From Georgenia sp. SYP-B2076 (GTDB taxonomy: Bacteria > Actinomycetota > Actinomycetes > Actinomycetales > Actinomycetaceae): a stretch of 64,000 nucleotides of DNA. Below are positions 44,031-52,909 of this stretch, piece after piece; within the stretch, counting starts at the first letter, position 1; each line of letters starts with the position of its first letter. The position numbers and the translations under genes were made by a program. The notes beneath the pieces were generated by a model. The model did not search any database, had not been told where the DNA came from, and worked only from the letters and a program-made list of their open reading frames with translations. The stretch covers positions 40,208 through 104,207 of the forward strand of contig NZ_RXOZ01000005.1 of the NCBI RefSeq assembly GCF_003991205.1. The letters run 5' to 3'.

Positions 44031-45274
44031 CGTCCGCTCCTGGCCGTGCGCGCCGCGAGCGTGAGGCAGGCGTCGACCGTCTCGGCCCAGCGGGGCTGGT
44101 GGAGCAGCACACGCCGGCCCACGGACCGGAGCTGGAACAGGACGTCGTAGCGCGCCGCCCGGGCGGCGCGCGGGCGGGGCATCGGCCCGTATCCGTCGAG
44201 GAGGGCGGCGACCAGGCCGTCCCCGTCGGTCCCGCCGGCGAGCGCCCACCATCGGAGGTCGGCGCGGAGCTTGCCCAGGTCGAGCGCCGGGTCTCCGGTC
44301 GTGACCCGGTCGAAGTCCAGGATGGTCAGGATGTCCCCGTCGACGAGGATGTTGTCGCACTTGAAGTCGCCGTGCAGCTGATACCCGGTCTCCGCGGGCA
44401 TGTCCTCGAGGTCGGCGACCGTGCGCTCCAGCAGCTGGAGCAGACGCGACCCGCTCCTCTCGTGCAGCGCGATGACGTGCGCGCAGGCCCGCCGGGTGGC
44501 GGCGGCTTCGGCGGTGGGGCTCGACGCCCCGCCCGCTCGCCCCCCGGCGTCGTGCAGGGCGCGCAGCGCCGCGCCGGCGGCGCGGGCGAGCGTCGGGTCG
44601 TGGGCGACGAGCTGGGAGAGCGGGGCCCCGTCCGCGGTGGCCCACAGGACGACGCGTTCTGGACCGAGGTAGGCCCGGGCGTGTGCGACCCGAGCCGGAC
44701 CGCCCCATGACGCGAGCGCCGCGGCGACCTGGTGACTGCCTGCGACCGCGCGCGCACCCGTGTGGTCCCGGTAGCACTTGGCGTACAGGCTCGCCTGCGG
44801 GTCGGTGCCGTCGATCCGCAGGACGTGCCGCTGCCCTGGTCGGTACCGCAGGGCCCTGACGGCGAGCCCCTTGTCGAACCCCCGCTGGCCGGCCCCCGTG
44901 AGCAGCTCGGCGAGGTGTGCCAGGTTGTAGAGGCTCGCCAGCTGCGGAAAGGCCGGGTCGACGGGCGCCACCAGCACCTCCATCCTCCCGGGGTCGCCCG
45001 TCCAGACCACCGCCGCAGGCCGGGCGGGGGCGCCCGGGACGTGGACGTCGACGTACGCGCTCAGCTTCCGGTGGGGCAGCAACCGTGACCGGGTGACCTC
45101 GCACCGGACGTCGCGGGCGCCGTCCGGCAGCACGGCCCGCAGGGCTCCGGCGACGAGCTGGGGGCCGTCTTTCGCAAGGAACTGCTCGACCGCCGGCGCC
45201 CCCCGGCGGCAGTCGATGAGCGCCTGGACCCCGCCGACGGTCCCCGCGGCGCCGGCTGCCGGTGAGCCGGTCAT
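44027..45274 (-). CDS. APH-like kinase-fold protein E (canonical catalytic loop)
   Basis: A 415-residue paralogue and the only member of the cluster with the full HGD-x4-N loop: YQLHGDFKCDNILV near residue 300, followed by LTILDFDRVTTGDPALDLGK. The shared N-lobe signature is present as VDPAFPQLASLYN, LRYRPGQRHVLRI and LYAKCYRDHTGAR. It should be a working small-molecule phosphotransferase. It overlaps the glycosyltransferase upstream and the double kinase downstream, each by ATGA. Confidence 0.86.
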   Translation of the reverse strand: MTGSPAAGAAGTVGGVQALIDCRRGAPAVEQFLAKDGPQLVAGALRAVLPDGARDVRCEVTRSRLLPHRKLSAYVDVHVPGAPARPAAVVWTGDPGRMEVLVAPVDPAFPQLASLYNLAHLAELLTGAGQRGFDKGLAVRALRYRPGQRHVLRIDGTDPQASLYAKCYRDHTGARAVAGSHQVAAALASWGGPARVAHARAYLGPERVVLWATADGAPLSQLVAHDPTLARAAGAALRALHDAGGRAGGASSPTAEAAATRRACAHVIALHERSGSRLLQLLERTVADLEDMPAETGYQLHGDFKCDNILVDGDILTILDFDRVTTGDPALDLGKLRADLRWWALAGGTDGDGLVAALLDGYGPMPRPRAARAARYDVLFQLRSVGRRVLLHQPRWAETVDACLTLAARTARSGR

Positions 45275-46485
45275 GTCACCAGGGAGCCGCGCTGGGCCCG
45301 GGAGCCCATCTCGAGCCGGGCGGCGAGGTGCCCGACGGCGACCTCGCGCCCCCGCAGGTCTGGCCGGGCGGCCGGCACAGGCGGCTCGGTGAGCGCCGAG
45401 ACGATGGCACCCGCCACCGTCGGAGGGTCGAGCAGCTCAGGGTCGAGCCAGCGCACCCAGTCCCGCTCGGCGAACAGACGCGCGCGGATACGCTGCTCGG
45501 CGCTCGGCCCGCGTCGCGGGATGAGCAGCGCCGGGGTGGCGGCGCCCAGCACCTCGACGGTGGTGTTGTACCCCGCCATCGACACGACGAGGTCGGCGCG
45601 GGCCACCCGGCCGCGGCCGTGGACCTTCCGGCGCACGTCGCTGACGGCGGTGAGGCGGGATGCCCGGCGCCTGAGCGCCCGGACGTCGTCGCGGGGCATG
45701 AAGGGGCCCGTCACCACGAGGAACTCGGCGCCGGTCTGCGCGTGCACACCGTCGACGGCGCCCAGGACGGCGTCGAACATCGGGTAGGCGTCGGCGCCGC
45801 CTCCCGCCATCACGACCACGCGCGGCGGACCCGCGGGGCGCACCCACGGCCCGGGCGCGGCCGAGCGGGCGCCCTTGTGGGGCGGCACGCACACGTACCC
45901 GCAGTAGGTGACGCGGTCGGCGACGCCCGCGGGCCAGGAGTACTCCGCGGCCACGTCCAGGACGTCCCGGGTGCCGTAGACGAGGACGTCGTCGTAGAAC
46001 TCCTCGAGCGCGTCGTAGGCGCCCTCGGCGCCCCACCGCCGGCGCACGGTCTCGGGGGCGTCGATGATGTCGCGCACCCCGAGCACCACCCTCGTACGCC
46101 GGCCGCCCGGGGTGCGCAGCGCCGGCACCAGCTCGCCCATCGCGCCGTGCGGCATGTGGTCGACCAGCAGCACCTCCGGGTCGTAGTCCTCCATGACGCG
46201 GGCGATGACGTCGCTGCGCAGCCGCAGCACGTCCTGGAACGACGCCTGGAGGGAGACCGCGTCCCACTGACCGGGGCCGGCCTTCCGGATGCTCGGCAGC
46301 TTGAGGTAGTCGTGACCGGCCGCCGTCGTGAAGAACTGCCCGAGGGGGGAGTCCGAGAGCGTCAGCGCGCTCGCGCCCGGGAGCTGGCGCAGGAACTCGG
46401 CCGCCAGGAGGGACGTGCGCCGCATGTGCCCGAGCCCGAGCCCGTCCTGGGAGTAGATCAGCAGGCGGGGCTCGTGGGTGCTCAC
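45271..46485 (-). CDS. MurG/GT28-like glycosyltransferase
   Basis: A 404-residue GT-B protein. LLIYSQDGLGLGHMRRTSLL at the N-terminus is typical of predicted GT28-type transferases; LLVDHMPHGAMGELVPAL closes the first domain. In the C-terminal domain VVVMAGGGADAYPMFD and DLVVSMAGYNTTVEVLGAATP (split here as SMAGYNT plus VEVLG) mark the nucleotide-sugar site, as in MurG. No signal peptide or membrane helix is seen, so it acts in the cytosol or at the inner membrane face. GTG 46485 overlaps the epimerase stop (GTGA). Confidence 0.84.
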   Translation of the reverse strand: MSTHEPRLLIYSQDGLGLGHMRRTSLLAAEFLRQLPGASALTLSDSPLGQFFTTAAGHDYLKLPSIRKAGPGQWDAVSLQASFQDVLRLRSDVIARVMEDYDPEVLLVDHMPHGAMGELVPALRTPGGRRTRVVLGVRDIIDAPETVRRRWGAEGAYDALEEFYDDVLVYGTRDVLDVAAEYSWPAGVADRVTYCGYVCVPPHKGARSAAPGPWVRPAGPPRVVVMAGGGADAYPMFDAVLGAVDGVHAQTGAEFLVVTGPFMPRDDVRALRRRASRLTAVSDVRRKVHGRGRVARADLVVSMAGYNTTVEVLGAATPALLIPRRGPSAEQRIRARLFAERDWVRWLDPELLDPPTVAGAIVSALTEPPVPAARPDLRGREVAVGHLAARLEMGSRAQRGSLVT

Positions 46486-47480
46486 CGCGGCCTCCGGCCC
46501 ACCCGGGCGGGGACCGCCAGGGGCGCCGTCGCCGTGGGCTCGCGCAGGCTGCGGTGCCACGCGACCTGGCGGGCGATCCCGGTGCGAAGGTCCGTCGTCG
46601 CGCGCCACCCGAGCAGCTCGGCCGCCGCGGTGGTGTCGCCGTGCGTGCGCGCGGTGTCGCCCGCCCTGTGCGGCTCCCGCGAGACGGGCAGCTCCCTGCC
46701 CACCTCCTTCTCGGCCATGCGGAGCAGGTCCGGGACGGAGACGGGCGTCCCGTGCGCGATGTTGAGCACGGTCCCAGTGGGGACGGGCGCGGTCAGCGCG
46801 GCGGACACCGCCTCGGCGACGTCGGTGACGTAGGTGAAGTCGCGCATCTGGACGTCGTCGCCGTAGACCACCGCCTCCCCGCCGTCGAGCAGCGCCTCGA
46901 TGAAACGGTGCAGCGCCATGTCCGGTCGCTGGCGGGGCCCGTAGACGGAGAAGAACCGCAGGGCGACCGTCGACAGCCCCCGCTCGTGGGCGTAGGAGGC
47001 GACGAGGCACTCGCCGGCGAGCTTGCTCACCCCATACGGGCTCAGTGGCGCGAGCCGGCTCGACTCGCGCATCGCGTCGGAGGTCGGGCCGTAGACCGAG
47101 GAGCTCGAGGCGTAGACGAACCGCGGGACGGCAGCCGCCGTGGCCGCCTCGAGGAGGCGGTGGGTCGCCAGCACGTTGCGGTGGACGTACATGGGGAACT
47201 GCTCGCCCCAGGACCGGCTCACCCCGGGCTCGGCCGCGAGGTGGACCACGGCGTCCACACCGTCGAGCAGCGGGGAGAGGTCCGCGGTGACGAGGTCGTC
47301 GCGCACGAACGTGAACGCCGGGTCGCCGGCGAACAGGTCGAGGTTGCGCACCTTGATCCGGGGGTCGTAGTTCTCGGTGAGGGCGTCGATGCCGCGCACG
47401 CGCCACCCGTGTGCGAGGAGCTGTTCTGCGACGTGACTCCCGATGAACCCGGCCACGCCGGTGAGCAGGACACTGGCCAT
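46482..47480 (-). CDS. NAD-dependent nucleotide-sugar epimerase/dehydratase
   Basis: A 332-residue extended short-chain dehydrogenase/reductase and first gene of the cluster. NAD motif LLTGVAGFIGSHVAEQLL, catalytic Tyr-Lys in SPYGVSKLAGE, Ser in YASSSSVYGP and the substrate loop RFFSVYGPRQRPDMALHRFI. The last motif and the spacing resemble UDP-glucuronate 4-epimerase and related UDP-hexose epimerases. It would supply the sugar nucleotide used by the two glycosyltransferases of the operon. It is divergent from the mutarotase gene over 269 bp. Confidence 0.9.
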   Translation of the reverse strand: MASVLLTGVAGFIGSHVAEQLLAHGWRVRGIDALTENYDPRIKVRNLDLFAGDPAFTFVRDDLVTADLSPLLDGVDAVVHLAAEPGVSRSWGEQFPMYVHRNVLATHRLLEAATAAAVPRFVYASSSSVYGPTSDAMRESSRLAPLSPYGVSKLAGECLVASYAHERGLSTVALRFFSVYGPRQRPDMALHRFIEALLDGGEAVVYGDDVQMRDFTYVTDVAEAVSAALTAPVPTGTVLNIAHGTPVSVPDLLRMAEKEVGRELPVSREPHRAGDTARTHGDTTAAAELLGWRATTDLRTGIARQVAWHRSLREPTATAPLAVPARVGRRPR

Positions 47481-47737
47481 GAGGAAGCCCCCGCGCTCGA
47501 ACGGCCCCGCTATTGCTGGGGGTTCCCAGGGTAGTCACTGAACGACACCTGTAGACAGGGTGAACGGTGGGCCAATTCGTCACCACGACCCACGGGGCGT
47601 CCGCACGTCCCACCGGCGCAAACCCCCACCTCCCCGCACCCCGGCATTCGCGCCCGGCGGAGGAAGGGCGCGTGCCGCACTGTGCCGGTGTGGTGGCAAT
47701 ATCGTGCAACGGGTGTGAGCCTCCAGCTGGTCCGGGC

Positions 47738-47743
47738 TAGCGT
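47738..47743 (+). promoter_or_regulatory. Candidate -10 box giving a leaderless mutarotase transcript
   Basis: TAGCGT stands 6 bp before the start ATG at 47750 and no ribosome binding site is visible. That geometry would place transcription initiation at or next to the start codon, a common arrangement in actinobacteria. Confidence 0.35.
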
Positions 47744-47749
47744 CATGGC

Positions 47750-48661
47750 ATGCCCGAAGACTCGATCACCGTCGATCTGCCCACGTCCGTCACCCTCGCC
47801 GAGGGCGGCGGCGGCCTGCCCGTGCTGCGCGTGTCCAGCGCTGTCGCGTCGGGGGAGGTGTACCTCCACGGCGCCCACGTCTCCGCCTACACCCCGGCCC
47901 ACGCGGACCCCGTGATCTGGATGAGCAGGAAGAGCATGTTCGCCCCCGCCGAGCCCATCCGTGGCGGCGTGCCGATCTGCTTCCCGTGGTTCGGCGGCGG
48001 CCGCGATCCCGGCATGGCGCCCGCGCACGGCTTCGCCCGCCTGGCCGACTGGTCCCTCGTCGGCGCCGACGACGCCGACGGCGTCGTCACCCTGACCCTG
48101 CGGCTCACCGACGCCGACGTCTCCGGGCTGCCCGGCGTCCAGGCGTGGGCGCACCCCTTCGAGGCCACCTACACCGTGACCTTCGGCGCCGAGCTCGGCC
48201 TCGAGCTCACCGTGCGCAACACCGGCGAGGAGGAGTACTCCTTCGAGGAGGCGCTGCACACCTACCTCCACGTCAAGGACGTCACCGCCGTGACCGTCGA
48301 GGGGCTCGACGGCGTCCGGTACCTCGACAAGGCGCCCGGGGCCGGGCCCGACCTGGTCACCCAGGAGGGGCCGGTCACGTTCACCGGGGAGACCGACCGC
48401 GTCTACCACTCCGCCGCGAGCGTCACGGCCGTGGACCCGGGCAGCGCGCGCATCATCACGGTGGCCAAGAGCTCCTCGGCGAACACCGTGCTGTGGAACC
48501 CCTGGACCGCCAAGGCCGCCGCGATGCCGGACTACGACGACGCCGAGTGGCCCGCGATGGTCTGCGTCGAGACCGCCAACGCCCTCGACGACGCCGTCAC
48601 GCTCCCGGCCGGCCAGTCGCACACGATGTCGGCGCGCATCGCCGTCGCCCCCAGGGCCTGA
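47750..48661 (+). CDS. D-hexose-6-phosphate mutarotase (YeaD-like aldose epimerase)
   Basis: A 303-residue galactose-mutarotase-fold protein. Visible blocks: YLHGAHVSAYTP, RGGVPICFPWFGGG, APAHGFARLADW, FEEALHTYLHVKDV with the catalytic His region, and VLWNPWTAKAAAMPDYDD near the catalytic Glu. It interconverts alpha and beta anomers of glucose 6-phosphate-type sugars. It is divergent from the kinase/glycosyltransferase cluster, and a strong terminator hairpin follows it. Confidence 0.92.
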   Translation: MPEDSITVDLPTSVTLAEGGGGLPVLRVSSAVASGEVYLHGAHVSAYTPAHADPVIWMSRKSMFAPAEPIRGGVPICFPWFGGGRDPGMAPAHGFARLADWSLVGADDADGVVTLTLRLTDADVSGLPGVQAWAHPFEATYTVTFGAELGLELTVRNTGEEEYSFEEALHTYLHVKDVTAVTVEGLDGVRYLDKAPGAGPDLVTQEGPVTFTGETDRVYHSAASVTAVDPGSARIITVAKSSSANTVLWNPWTAKAAAMPDYDDAEWPAMVCVETANALDDAVTLPAGQSHTMSARIAVAPRA

Positions 48662-48677
48662 CCGCGACCGATCCGCC

Positions 48678-48712
48678 CCGCGAGCCCGCAGCCACCGGCT
48701 GCGGGCTCGCGG
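48678..48712 (+). terminator. Strong terminator hairpin after the mutarotase gene
   Basis: A perfect 16-bp stem (48678-48693 with 48697-48712) closes on a 3-nt loop ACC, 17 bp after the mutarotase stop. No T tract follows. The stem contains the sequence GCGAGCCCGCAGCC and its exact complement. Confidence 0.75.
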
Positions 48713-48889
48713 CGTTCTGGAGGGCGCGCCGAACTTGGGGCGTGCGGCGTCCCGAGCGCACCCGGCATCTGGGGCGCGCGGCATCGCGAGTGCGCCCGGT
48801 TGTGCCGACGCCTGCGCCCGCGGAAGCGGTGCCACCGCATCGCGGCAGGTTGGGGACGCGAAGACATCTGGATGGTGAACGGTTCCTAA

Positions 48890-48908
48890 ACTTGAATGAC
48901 TCCAGAAA
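48890..48908 (+). promoter_or_regulatory. FurA box overlapping the furA-catalase promoter
   Basis: ACTTGAATGACTCCAGAAA closely matches the mycobacterial furA operator TCTTGACTAATTCCAGAAA. It overlaps a well-formed promoter: -35 TTGAAT (48892-48897), 17-bp spacer, -10 TTTAAT (48915-48920). The start codon is 7 bp after the -10 box, so the mRNA is probably leaderless, as reported for furA in mycobacteria. FurA would repress its own gene and the catalase until peroxide inactivates it. Confidence 0.8.
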
Positions 48909-48927
48909 GAGTGGTTTAATTGCGGAC

Positions 48928-49368
48928 ATGTCATTGGCGTATCCCGAGCTTCTCCGACACGCGCGCCTGCGCGTGACGGCGCCGCGGGTGGCCGTGCTGA
49001 CGGAGGTGGGCGCGCATCCGCACGCGGACGCAGAGAGCATCCGCGCCGGGGTGCACGCCCGCCTCGGCGCCGTCTCCACGCAGGCCGTGTACGACGTCCT
49101 CCACGCCCTCACCACGGCCGGCCTCCTGCGCCGGATCGAGCCGGCGGGCTCCCCGGGCCGCTACGAGCTCGCCCGCGGCGACAACCACCACCACCTCGTG
49201 TGCCGCAGCTGCGGCGCCGTCGTCGACGTGCCCTGCGCCGTCGGCGAGGCCCCGTGCCTGCACGCGAGCGAGGACCACGGCTTCGTCATCGACACCGCCG
49301 AGGTCATCTACTGGGGCACCTGCCCCTCCTGCCTGTCCGGATCCGCACCATCGAAGGAGATCTCTTGA
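48928..49368 (+). CDS. furA: Fur-family peroxide-sensing repressor (FurA/CatR type)
   Basis: A 146-residue Fur-family protein: winged-helix domain ([40 protein letters not shown]), then the metal and dimerisation domain with [10 protein letters not shown] and WGTCPSC, two CxxC zinc pairs. It is located directly before a catalase, overlaps it by 4 bp and has a FurA-type operator in front, which marks it as the peroxide-responsive branch and not the iron regulator. ATG 48928 matches a leaderless start. Confidence 0.93.
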   Translation: MSLAYPELLRHARLRVTAPRVAVLTEVGAHPHADAESIRAGVHARLGAVSTQAVYDVLHALTTAGLLRRIEPAGSPGRYELARGDNHHHLVCRSCGAVVDVPCAVGEAPCLHASEDHGFVIDTAEVIYWGTCPSCLSGSAPSKEIS

Positions 49369-50879
49369 CCGAGACGAACGGCGCCGCGGCGCCCTCGACC
49401 ACCCAGTTCGGCGCCCCTGCCGTCTCTGACCGCAACTCCCTGAGCATCGGCTCCAACGGCCCGCTGCTGCTGCACGACGTGCACCTGGTCGAGACGCTCG
49501 CCAGCTTCAACCGCGAGCGGGTGCCGGAGCGCAACCCGCACGCCAAGGGGGCCGGCGCGTTCGGCACGTTCGAGACCACCGAGGACGTCTCCCGCTTCAC
49601 CAAGGCGGCCATGTTCCAGCCCGGCGCCAAGGTCGACATGCTGGCCCGGTTCTCCACCGTCGCCGGCGAGCAGGGCTCGCCTGACACCTGGCGCGACGTC
49701 CGCGGCTTCTCGCTGAAGTTCTACACGCCCGAGGGCAACTACGACCTCGTCGGCAACAACACCCCGGTCTTCTTCGTGCGCGACCCCATGAAGTTCCCGC
49801 ACTTCATCCGCTCGCAGAAGCGCCTGCCCTCCTCCGGGCTGCGCAGCGCGGACATGCAGTGGGACTTCTGGACGCAGAACCCCGAGTCCGCCCACCAGGT
49901 CACCTACCTCATGGGCGAGCGCGGCCTGCCCAAGACGTGGCGCCACATGAACGGCTACGGCTCCCACACCTACATGTGGATCAACGCCGCCGGTGAGAAG
50001 TTCTGGGTCAAGTACCACTTCCACACCAACCAGGGCATGGAGTTCCTCAGCAACGAGGAGGCCGAGCAGCTCGCCGGCTCGGACGCCGAGTACCACCGCC
50101 GCGACCTCTTCGACGCCATCGCGCGCGGCGAGAACCCCTCATGGGAGCTCTCCGTCCAGGTCATGCCCTACGAGGACGCCAAGACCTACCGGTACAACCC
50201 GTTCGACCTGACGAAGGTGTGGTCCCACCGGGACTACCCGCTGATCAAGGTCGGCACCATGACGCTGAACCGGAACCCGGAGAACTTCTTCGCCCAGATC
50301 GAGCAGGCCGCGTTCGCGCCGTCGAACACGGTGCCGGGCATCGGCGTCTCCCCGGACAAGATGCTGCTCGGTCGCGTGTTCGCCTACGCCGACGCCCAGC
50401 GCGCCCGCATCGGCACGAACTACCAGCAGCTGCCGGTCAACAAGCCGATCGTCGCGTCGAGCAACAACTACACCTTCGACGGCAACATGACCTTCGAGCA
50501 CTCCGGTGGCGCGCCGGTCTACGCCCCGAACTCCTTCGGCCGCCCGTGGTCGGACGAGACCGGTCCGGTCTCCGACGGCTGGGAGGCTGACGGCGAGCTG
50601 GTCCGCAGCGCCTACGCCCTGCACGCCGAGGACGACGACTTCGGCCAGGCCGGCACCCTCGTGCGCGAGGTCTTCGACGACGCCCAGCGCGAGCAGTTCG
50701 TCGAGACCGTCGCGGGCGCCCTGATGGGCATCGAGCACGACGTCGTCCTGCAGAACGCCTTCCAGTACTGGAAGAACGTCGACAAGGTCATCGGAGACCG
50801 CATCCAGGCGGCCGTCCACGCCGGCAAGGGCGACCCCCAGGTCGGCCTCGACACCGAGGCGGTGATGGCGGGCGTCTGA
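49365..50879 (+). CDS. katA: Monofunctional haem catalase
   Basis: A 504-residue small-subunit catalase that splits hydrogen peroxide into water and oxygen. The active-site His is in [13 protein letters not shown] (His59), the Asn region in [14 protein letters not shown], and the haem-ligand Tyr in [18 protein letters not shown] 49365 is the start: GAAGGAGATCTC directly precedes it and the upstream furA stop overlaps it. Translation is thus coupled to the repressor that controls it. A terminator follows at 50918. Confidence 0.96.
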   Translation: MTETNGAAAPSTTQFGAPAVSDRNSLSIGSNGPLLLHDVHLVETLASFNRERVPERNPHAKGAGAFGTFETTEDVSRFTKAAMFQPGAKVDMLARFSTVAGEQGSPDTWRDVRGFSLKFYTPEGNYDLVGNNTPVFFVRDPMKFPHFIRSQKRLPSSGLRSADMQWDFWTQNPESAHQVTYLMGERGLPKTWRHMNGYGSHTYMWINAAGEKFWVKYHFHTNQGMEFLSNEEAEQLAGSDAEYHRRDLFDAIARGENPSWELSVQVMPYEDAKTYRYNPFDLTKVWSHRDYPLIKVGTMTLNRNPENFFAQIEQAAFAPSNTVPGIGVSPDKMLLGRVFAYADAQRARIGTNYQQLPVNKPIVASSNNYTFDGNMTFEHSGGAPVYAPNSFGRPWSDETGPVSDGWEADGELVRSAYALHAEDDDFGQAGTLVREVFDDAQREQFVETVAGALMGIEHDVVLQNAFQYWKNVDKVIGDRIQAAVHAGKGDPQVGLDTEAVMAGV

Positions 50880-50917
50880 GCCTGACCGCCCCCGCGGGCA
50901 CGACCCGCGGGTGACCA

Positions 50918-50949
50918 GAGGGGCCCGGCGAGCGATCGCCGGGCCCCTC
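50918..50949. terminator. Bidirectional terminator hairpin after catalase
   Basis: GAGGGGCCCGGCGA (50918-50931) pairs perfectly over 14 bp with TCGCCGGGCCCCTC (50936-50949) around a GCGA loop. It lies 38 bp after the catalase stop and 50 bp beyond the convergent sigma-factor stop, so it can serve both genes. Confidence 0.75.
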
Positions 50950-51058
50950 CGCCGTGCACGGAGCGGGCGGCTCACCCGCCGTGCACGGAGCCGGCGGCTC
51001 ACCCGTCGGGCGCCGAGCCTCGGGGCTCACCCGCCGTGCACGGAGCCGGCGGCTCACG
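50950..51058. repeat. 27-28-bp tandem repeat array overlapping the sigma-factor 3' end
   Basis: Four units follow the terminator directly: 50950-50976 and 50977-51003 (27 bp, one mismatch, CGCCGTGCACGGAGC-type), a divergent 28-bp unit 51004-51031, and 51032-51058 again close to the first. The right half encodes the last about 20 residues of the sigma factor and contains its stop codon (50999-51001), so array changes would alter that tail. Confidence 0.85.
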
Positions 51059-52300
51059 CGCCGGGTGCCGTGCCATGCCCCGGGTCACTTCGCGGCGCCG
51101 TTGTTCCAGGAACGCGCGCTCGGCGGCGTTCCCGGCCAGCGCGGAGGCCGCGTCGTAGGCGGCCAGCGCCTCGTCGTCACGGCCGAGGCGCCGGAGCAGG
51201 TCGGCCCGCACGGCATGGTGGAGGTGGTAGCGGTGCAGGTCGAGGGTGTCGACGATCGCGAGGGCCGCGCCGGGGCCGTGGACCTCCGCCACAGCCACGG
51301 CCCGGTGCAGCTCGACCACCGGGCTCGGCGCGACGGCCCGCAGCTGGTCGTAGAGCGTGAGGATCTGCGACCAGTCCGTGGCCGACGCCGTGGCGGCGTC
51401 GGCGTGGACGGCGTTGATCGCCGCCTGGATCTGGTACGGGCCCGGAGCGCCGAGCCGGAGGCAGCGGCGCACCAGCTCGTGCCCCTCGGCGATGAGCGCT
51501 CGGTCCCAGCCGCGGCGGTCCTGCTCGGCCAGCGGCACGAGCTGACCCTCCGGCGTCGTGCGGGTGGTGCGCCTGGACTCGAGCAGCAGCATGAGCGCGA
51601 GGAGCCCGAGCACCTCCGGCTCGTCCGGCATCAGCTCGGCCAGGAGGCGGCCCAGCCGGATCGCCTCGGCGCAGAGGTCCGCCCGGACCAGGTGGTCGCC
51701 CGCGCTCGCGGTGTAGCCCTCGTTGAGGATGAGATAGACGACGGCGAGTACCGGCGCGAGCCGGTCCGGCAGCTCGGCCTCCCGCGGCACGCGGTACGGG
51801 ATGCCGGCGTCGCGGATCTTGCGCTTCGCCCGGACGAGGCGCTGGGCCATGGTCGCCTCGGGCACCAGGAAGGCGCCCGCGACCTCCGCGGTGGTGAGGC
51901 CGCCGAGCAGCCGGAGCGTGAGCGCGACCTGCGCGGCCCTGCCGAGCGCAGGATGGCAGCACGTGAAGATCAGCCGCAGCCGGTCGTCGTGCACGGGACC
52001 CTCCGGGGGTGGTTCCGGGCCGGCCTGGTACATGAGGGCGGCCCGCGTCTGCTTGTCCGCGCGGGACGACTCCCGCCGGATGCGGTCGATTGCCCTGTTG
52101 CGGGCGGTCGTGATGATCCAGCCGGCCGGGCTCGGCGGCAGGCCCGTCACCGGCCACCGTTCCACCGCCGTGGTGAACGCGTCCTGGACCGCATCCTCGG
52201 CTGCGTCGATGTCACCGAGGACGCGGACGAGGACGGCCACCGCGCGGCCGTGCTCGGCGCGGAAGATGCCTGCGATCTCCTCGGCGAGGACGACAGTCAC
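50999..52300 (-). CDS. ECF42/SigJ-like RNA polymerase sigma factor with long C-terminal extension
   Basis: A 433-residue sigma factor. Region 2 is [18 protein letters not shown] through [20 protein letters not shown]; region 4 is [20 protein letters not shown] through [16 protein letters not shown] long helical extension (about residues 185-410), including [12 protein letters not shown] and repeated TPR-like helices, is typical of the ECF42 group, which is known to sit beside DGPF/YCII genes, as here. GTG 52300 lies 10 bp after the DGPF stop with GAGGCG in front. The last 20 residues derive from a tandem repeat and are not conserved-looking. Confidence 0.88.
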   Translation of the reverse strand: MTVVLAEEIAGIFRAEHGRAVAVLVRVLGDIDAAEDAVQDAFTTAVERWPVTGLPPSPAGWIITTARNRAIDRIRRESSRADKQTRAALMYQAGPEPPPEGPVHDDRLRLIFTCCHPALGRAAQVALTLRLLGGLTTAEVAGAFLVPEATMAQRLVRAKRKIRDAGIPYRVPREAELPDRLAPVLAVVYLILNEGYTASAGDHLVRADLCAEAIRLGRLLAELMPDEPEVLGLLALMLLLESRRTTRTTPEGQLVPLAEQDRRGWDRALIAEGHELVRRCLRLGAPGPYQIQAAINAVHADAATASATDWSQILTLYDQLRAVAPSPVVELHRAVAVAEVHGPGAALAIVDTLDLHRYHLHHAVRADLLRRLGRDDEALAAYDAASALAGNAAERAFLEQRRREVTRGMARHPAREPPAPCTAGEPRGSAPDG

Positions 52301-52310
52301 GGCGGGCGCC

Positions 52311-52664
52311 TCACGCCACGACTTCGCCGGCGAGCGGCCGCACCTCGACCGGCAGCGTGGCGGCCCGCGCGATCCGCCCCGCCCAGGAGAGCGCGACGTC
52401 CAGGTCGGGGGCCCGGATGATGGTGAAACCGCCGATGTGCTCCTTGCCCTCGGCGTAGGGGCCGTCGGTGACCAGCACGTCGTCGCTCGTCGCACGCACG
52501 ACCGTGGCGCTGCCGGGCGGGTGCAGCCCGACGCTGAACACCCATACGCCGGCGGCCCTCATGTCCTCGGCGACCCGGGCGAGGTCCGCCATGATCGGGT
52601 CGAGCACCTCCGGCGGCGGGGCGTCGCCGTCGGGCTGGTAGACGCTGAGCAGGTACTGCCTCAT
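52311..52664 (-). CDS. YCII-related (DGPF-domain) protein
   Basis: A 117-residue protein of the YCII/DGPF family: [13 protein letters not shown] at the start and [19 protein letters not shown] with the DGP-(F/Y) motif. Such proteins regularly accompany ECF42 sigma factors and are thought to belong to their regulons, but their activity is unknown. GGGAGGCAGTG precedes ATG 52664. The sigma-factor gene follows 10 bp later on the same transcript. Confidence 0.9.
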   Translation of the reverse strand: MRQYLLSVYQPDGDAPPPEVLDPIMADLARVAEDMRAAGVWVFSVGLHPPGSATVVRATSDDVLVTDGPYAEGKEHIGGFTIIRAPDLDVALSWAGRIARAATLPVEVRPLAGEVVA

Positions 52665-52909
52665 CACTGCCTCCCGGGTTCGAGTATGTCGGCCGCCGCC
52701 CACATCGGTGCGCGCCGGTCCTCACCATCGAGACGAACGGGCGGCGCCGGGATCGACACCGATCGGCAACTTCGCCCGTCGACCCGACGAGCGCGCCCGT
52801 AGGTGCGTACCGGCGGCGTCCCGGACCCGGCCGGCGGGGCGCGGGGCGACGGCGGGCGCGGCATCCTGGAGCACGGCACCGATTCTCTGCCGGAGGGAGG
52901 TTCGCCGCC

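Noticed and set aside
50950..51058. Possible CRISPR array
   Set aside because: The units are adjacent 27-28-bp copies with no unique spacers, so this is a tandem repeat.
52671..52720. GGGTTCGAGTATG, resembling a tRNA T-arm
   Set aside because: No acceptor stem, D-arm or anticodon arm can be drawn around it; the T-loop-like string is by chance.
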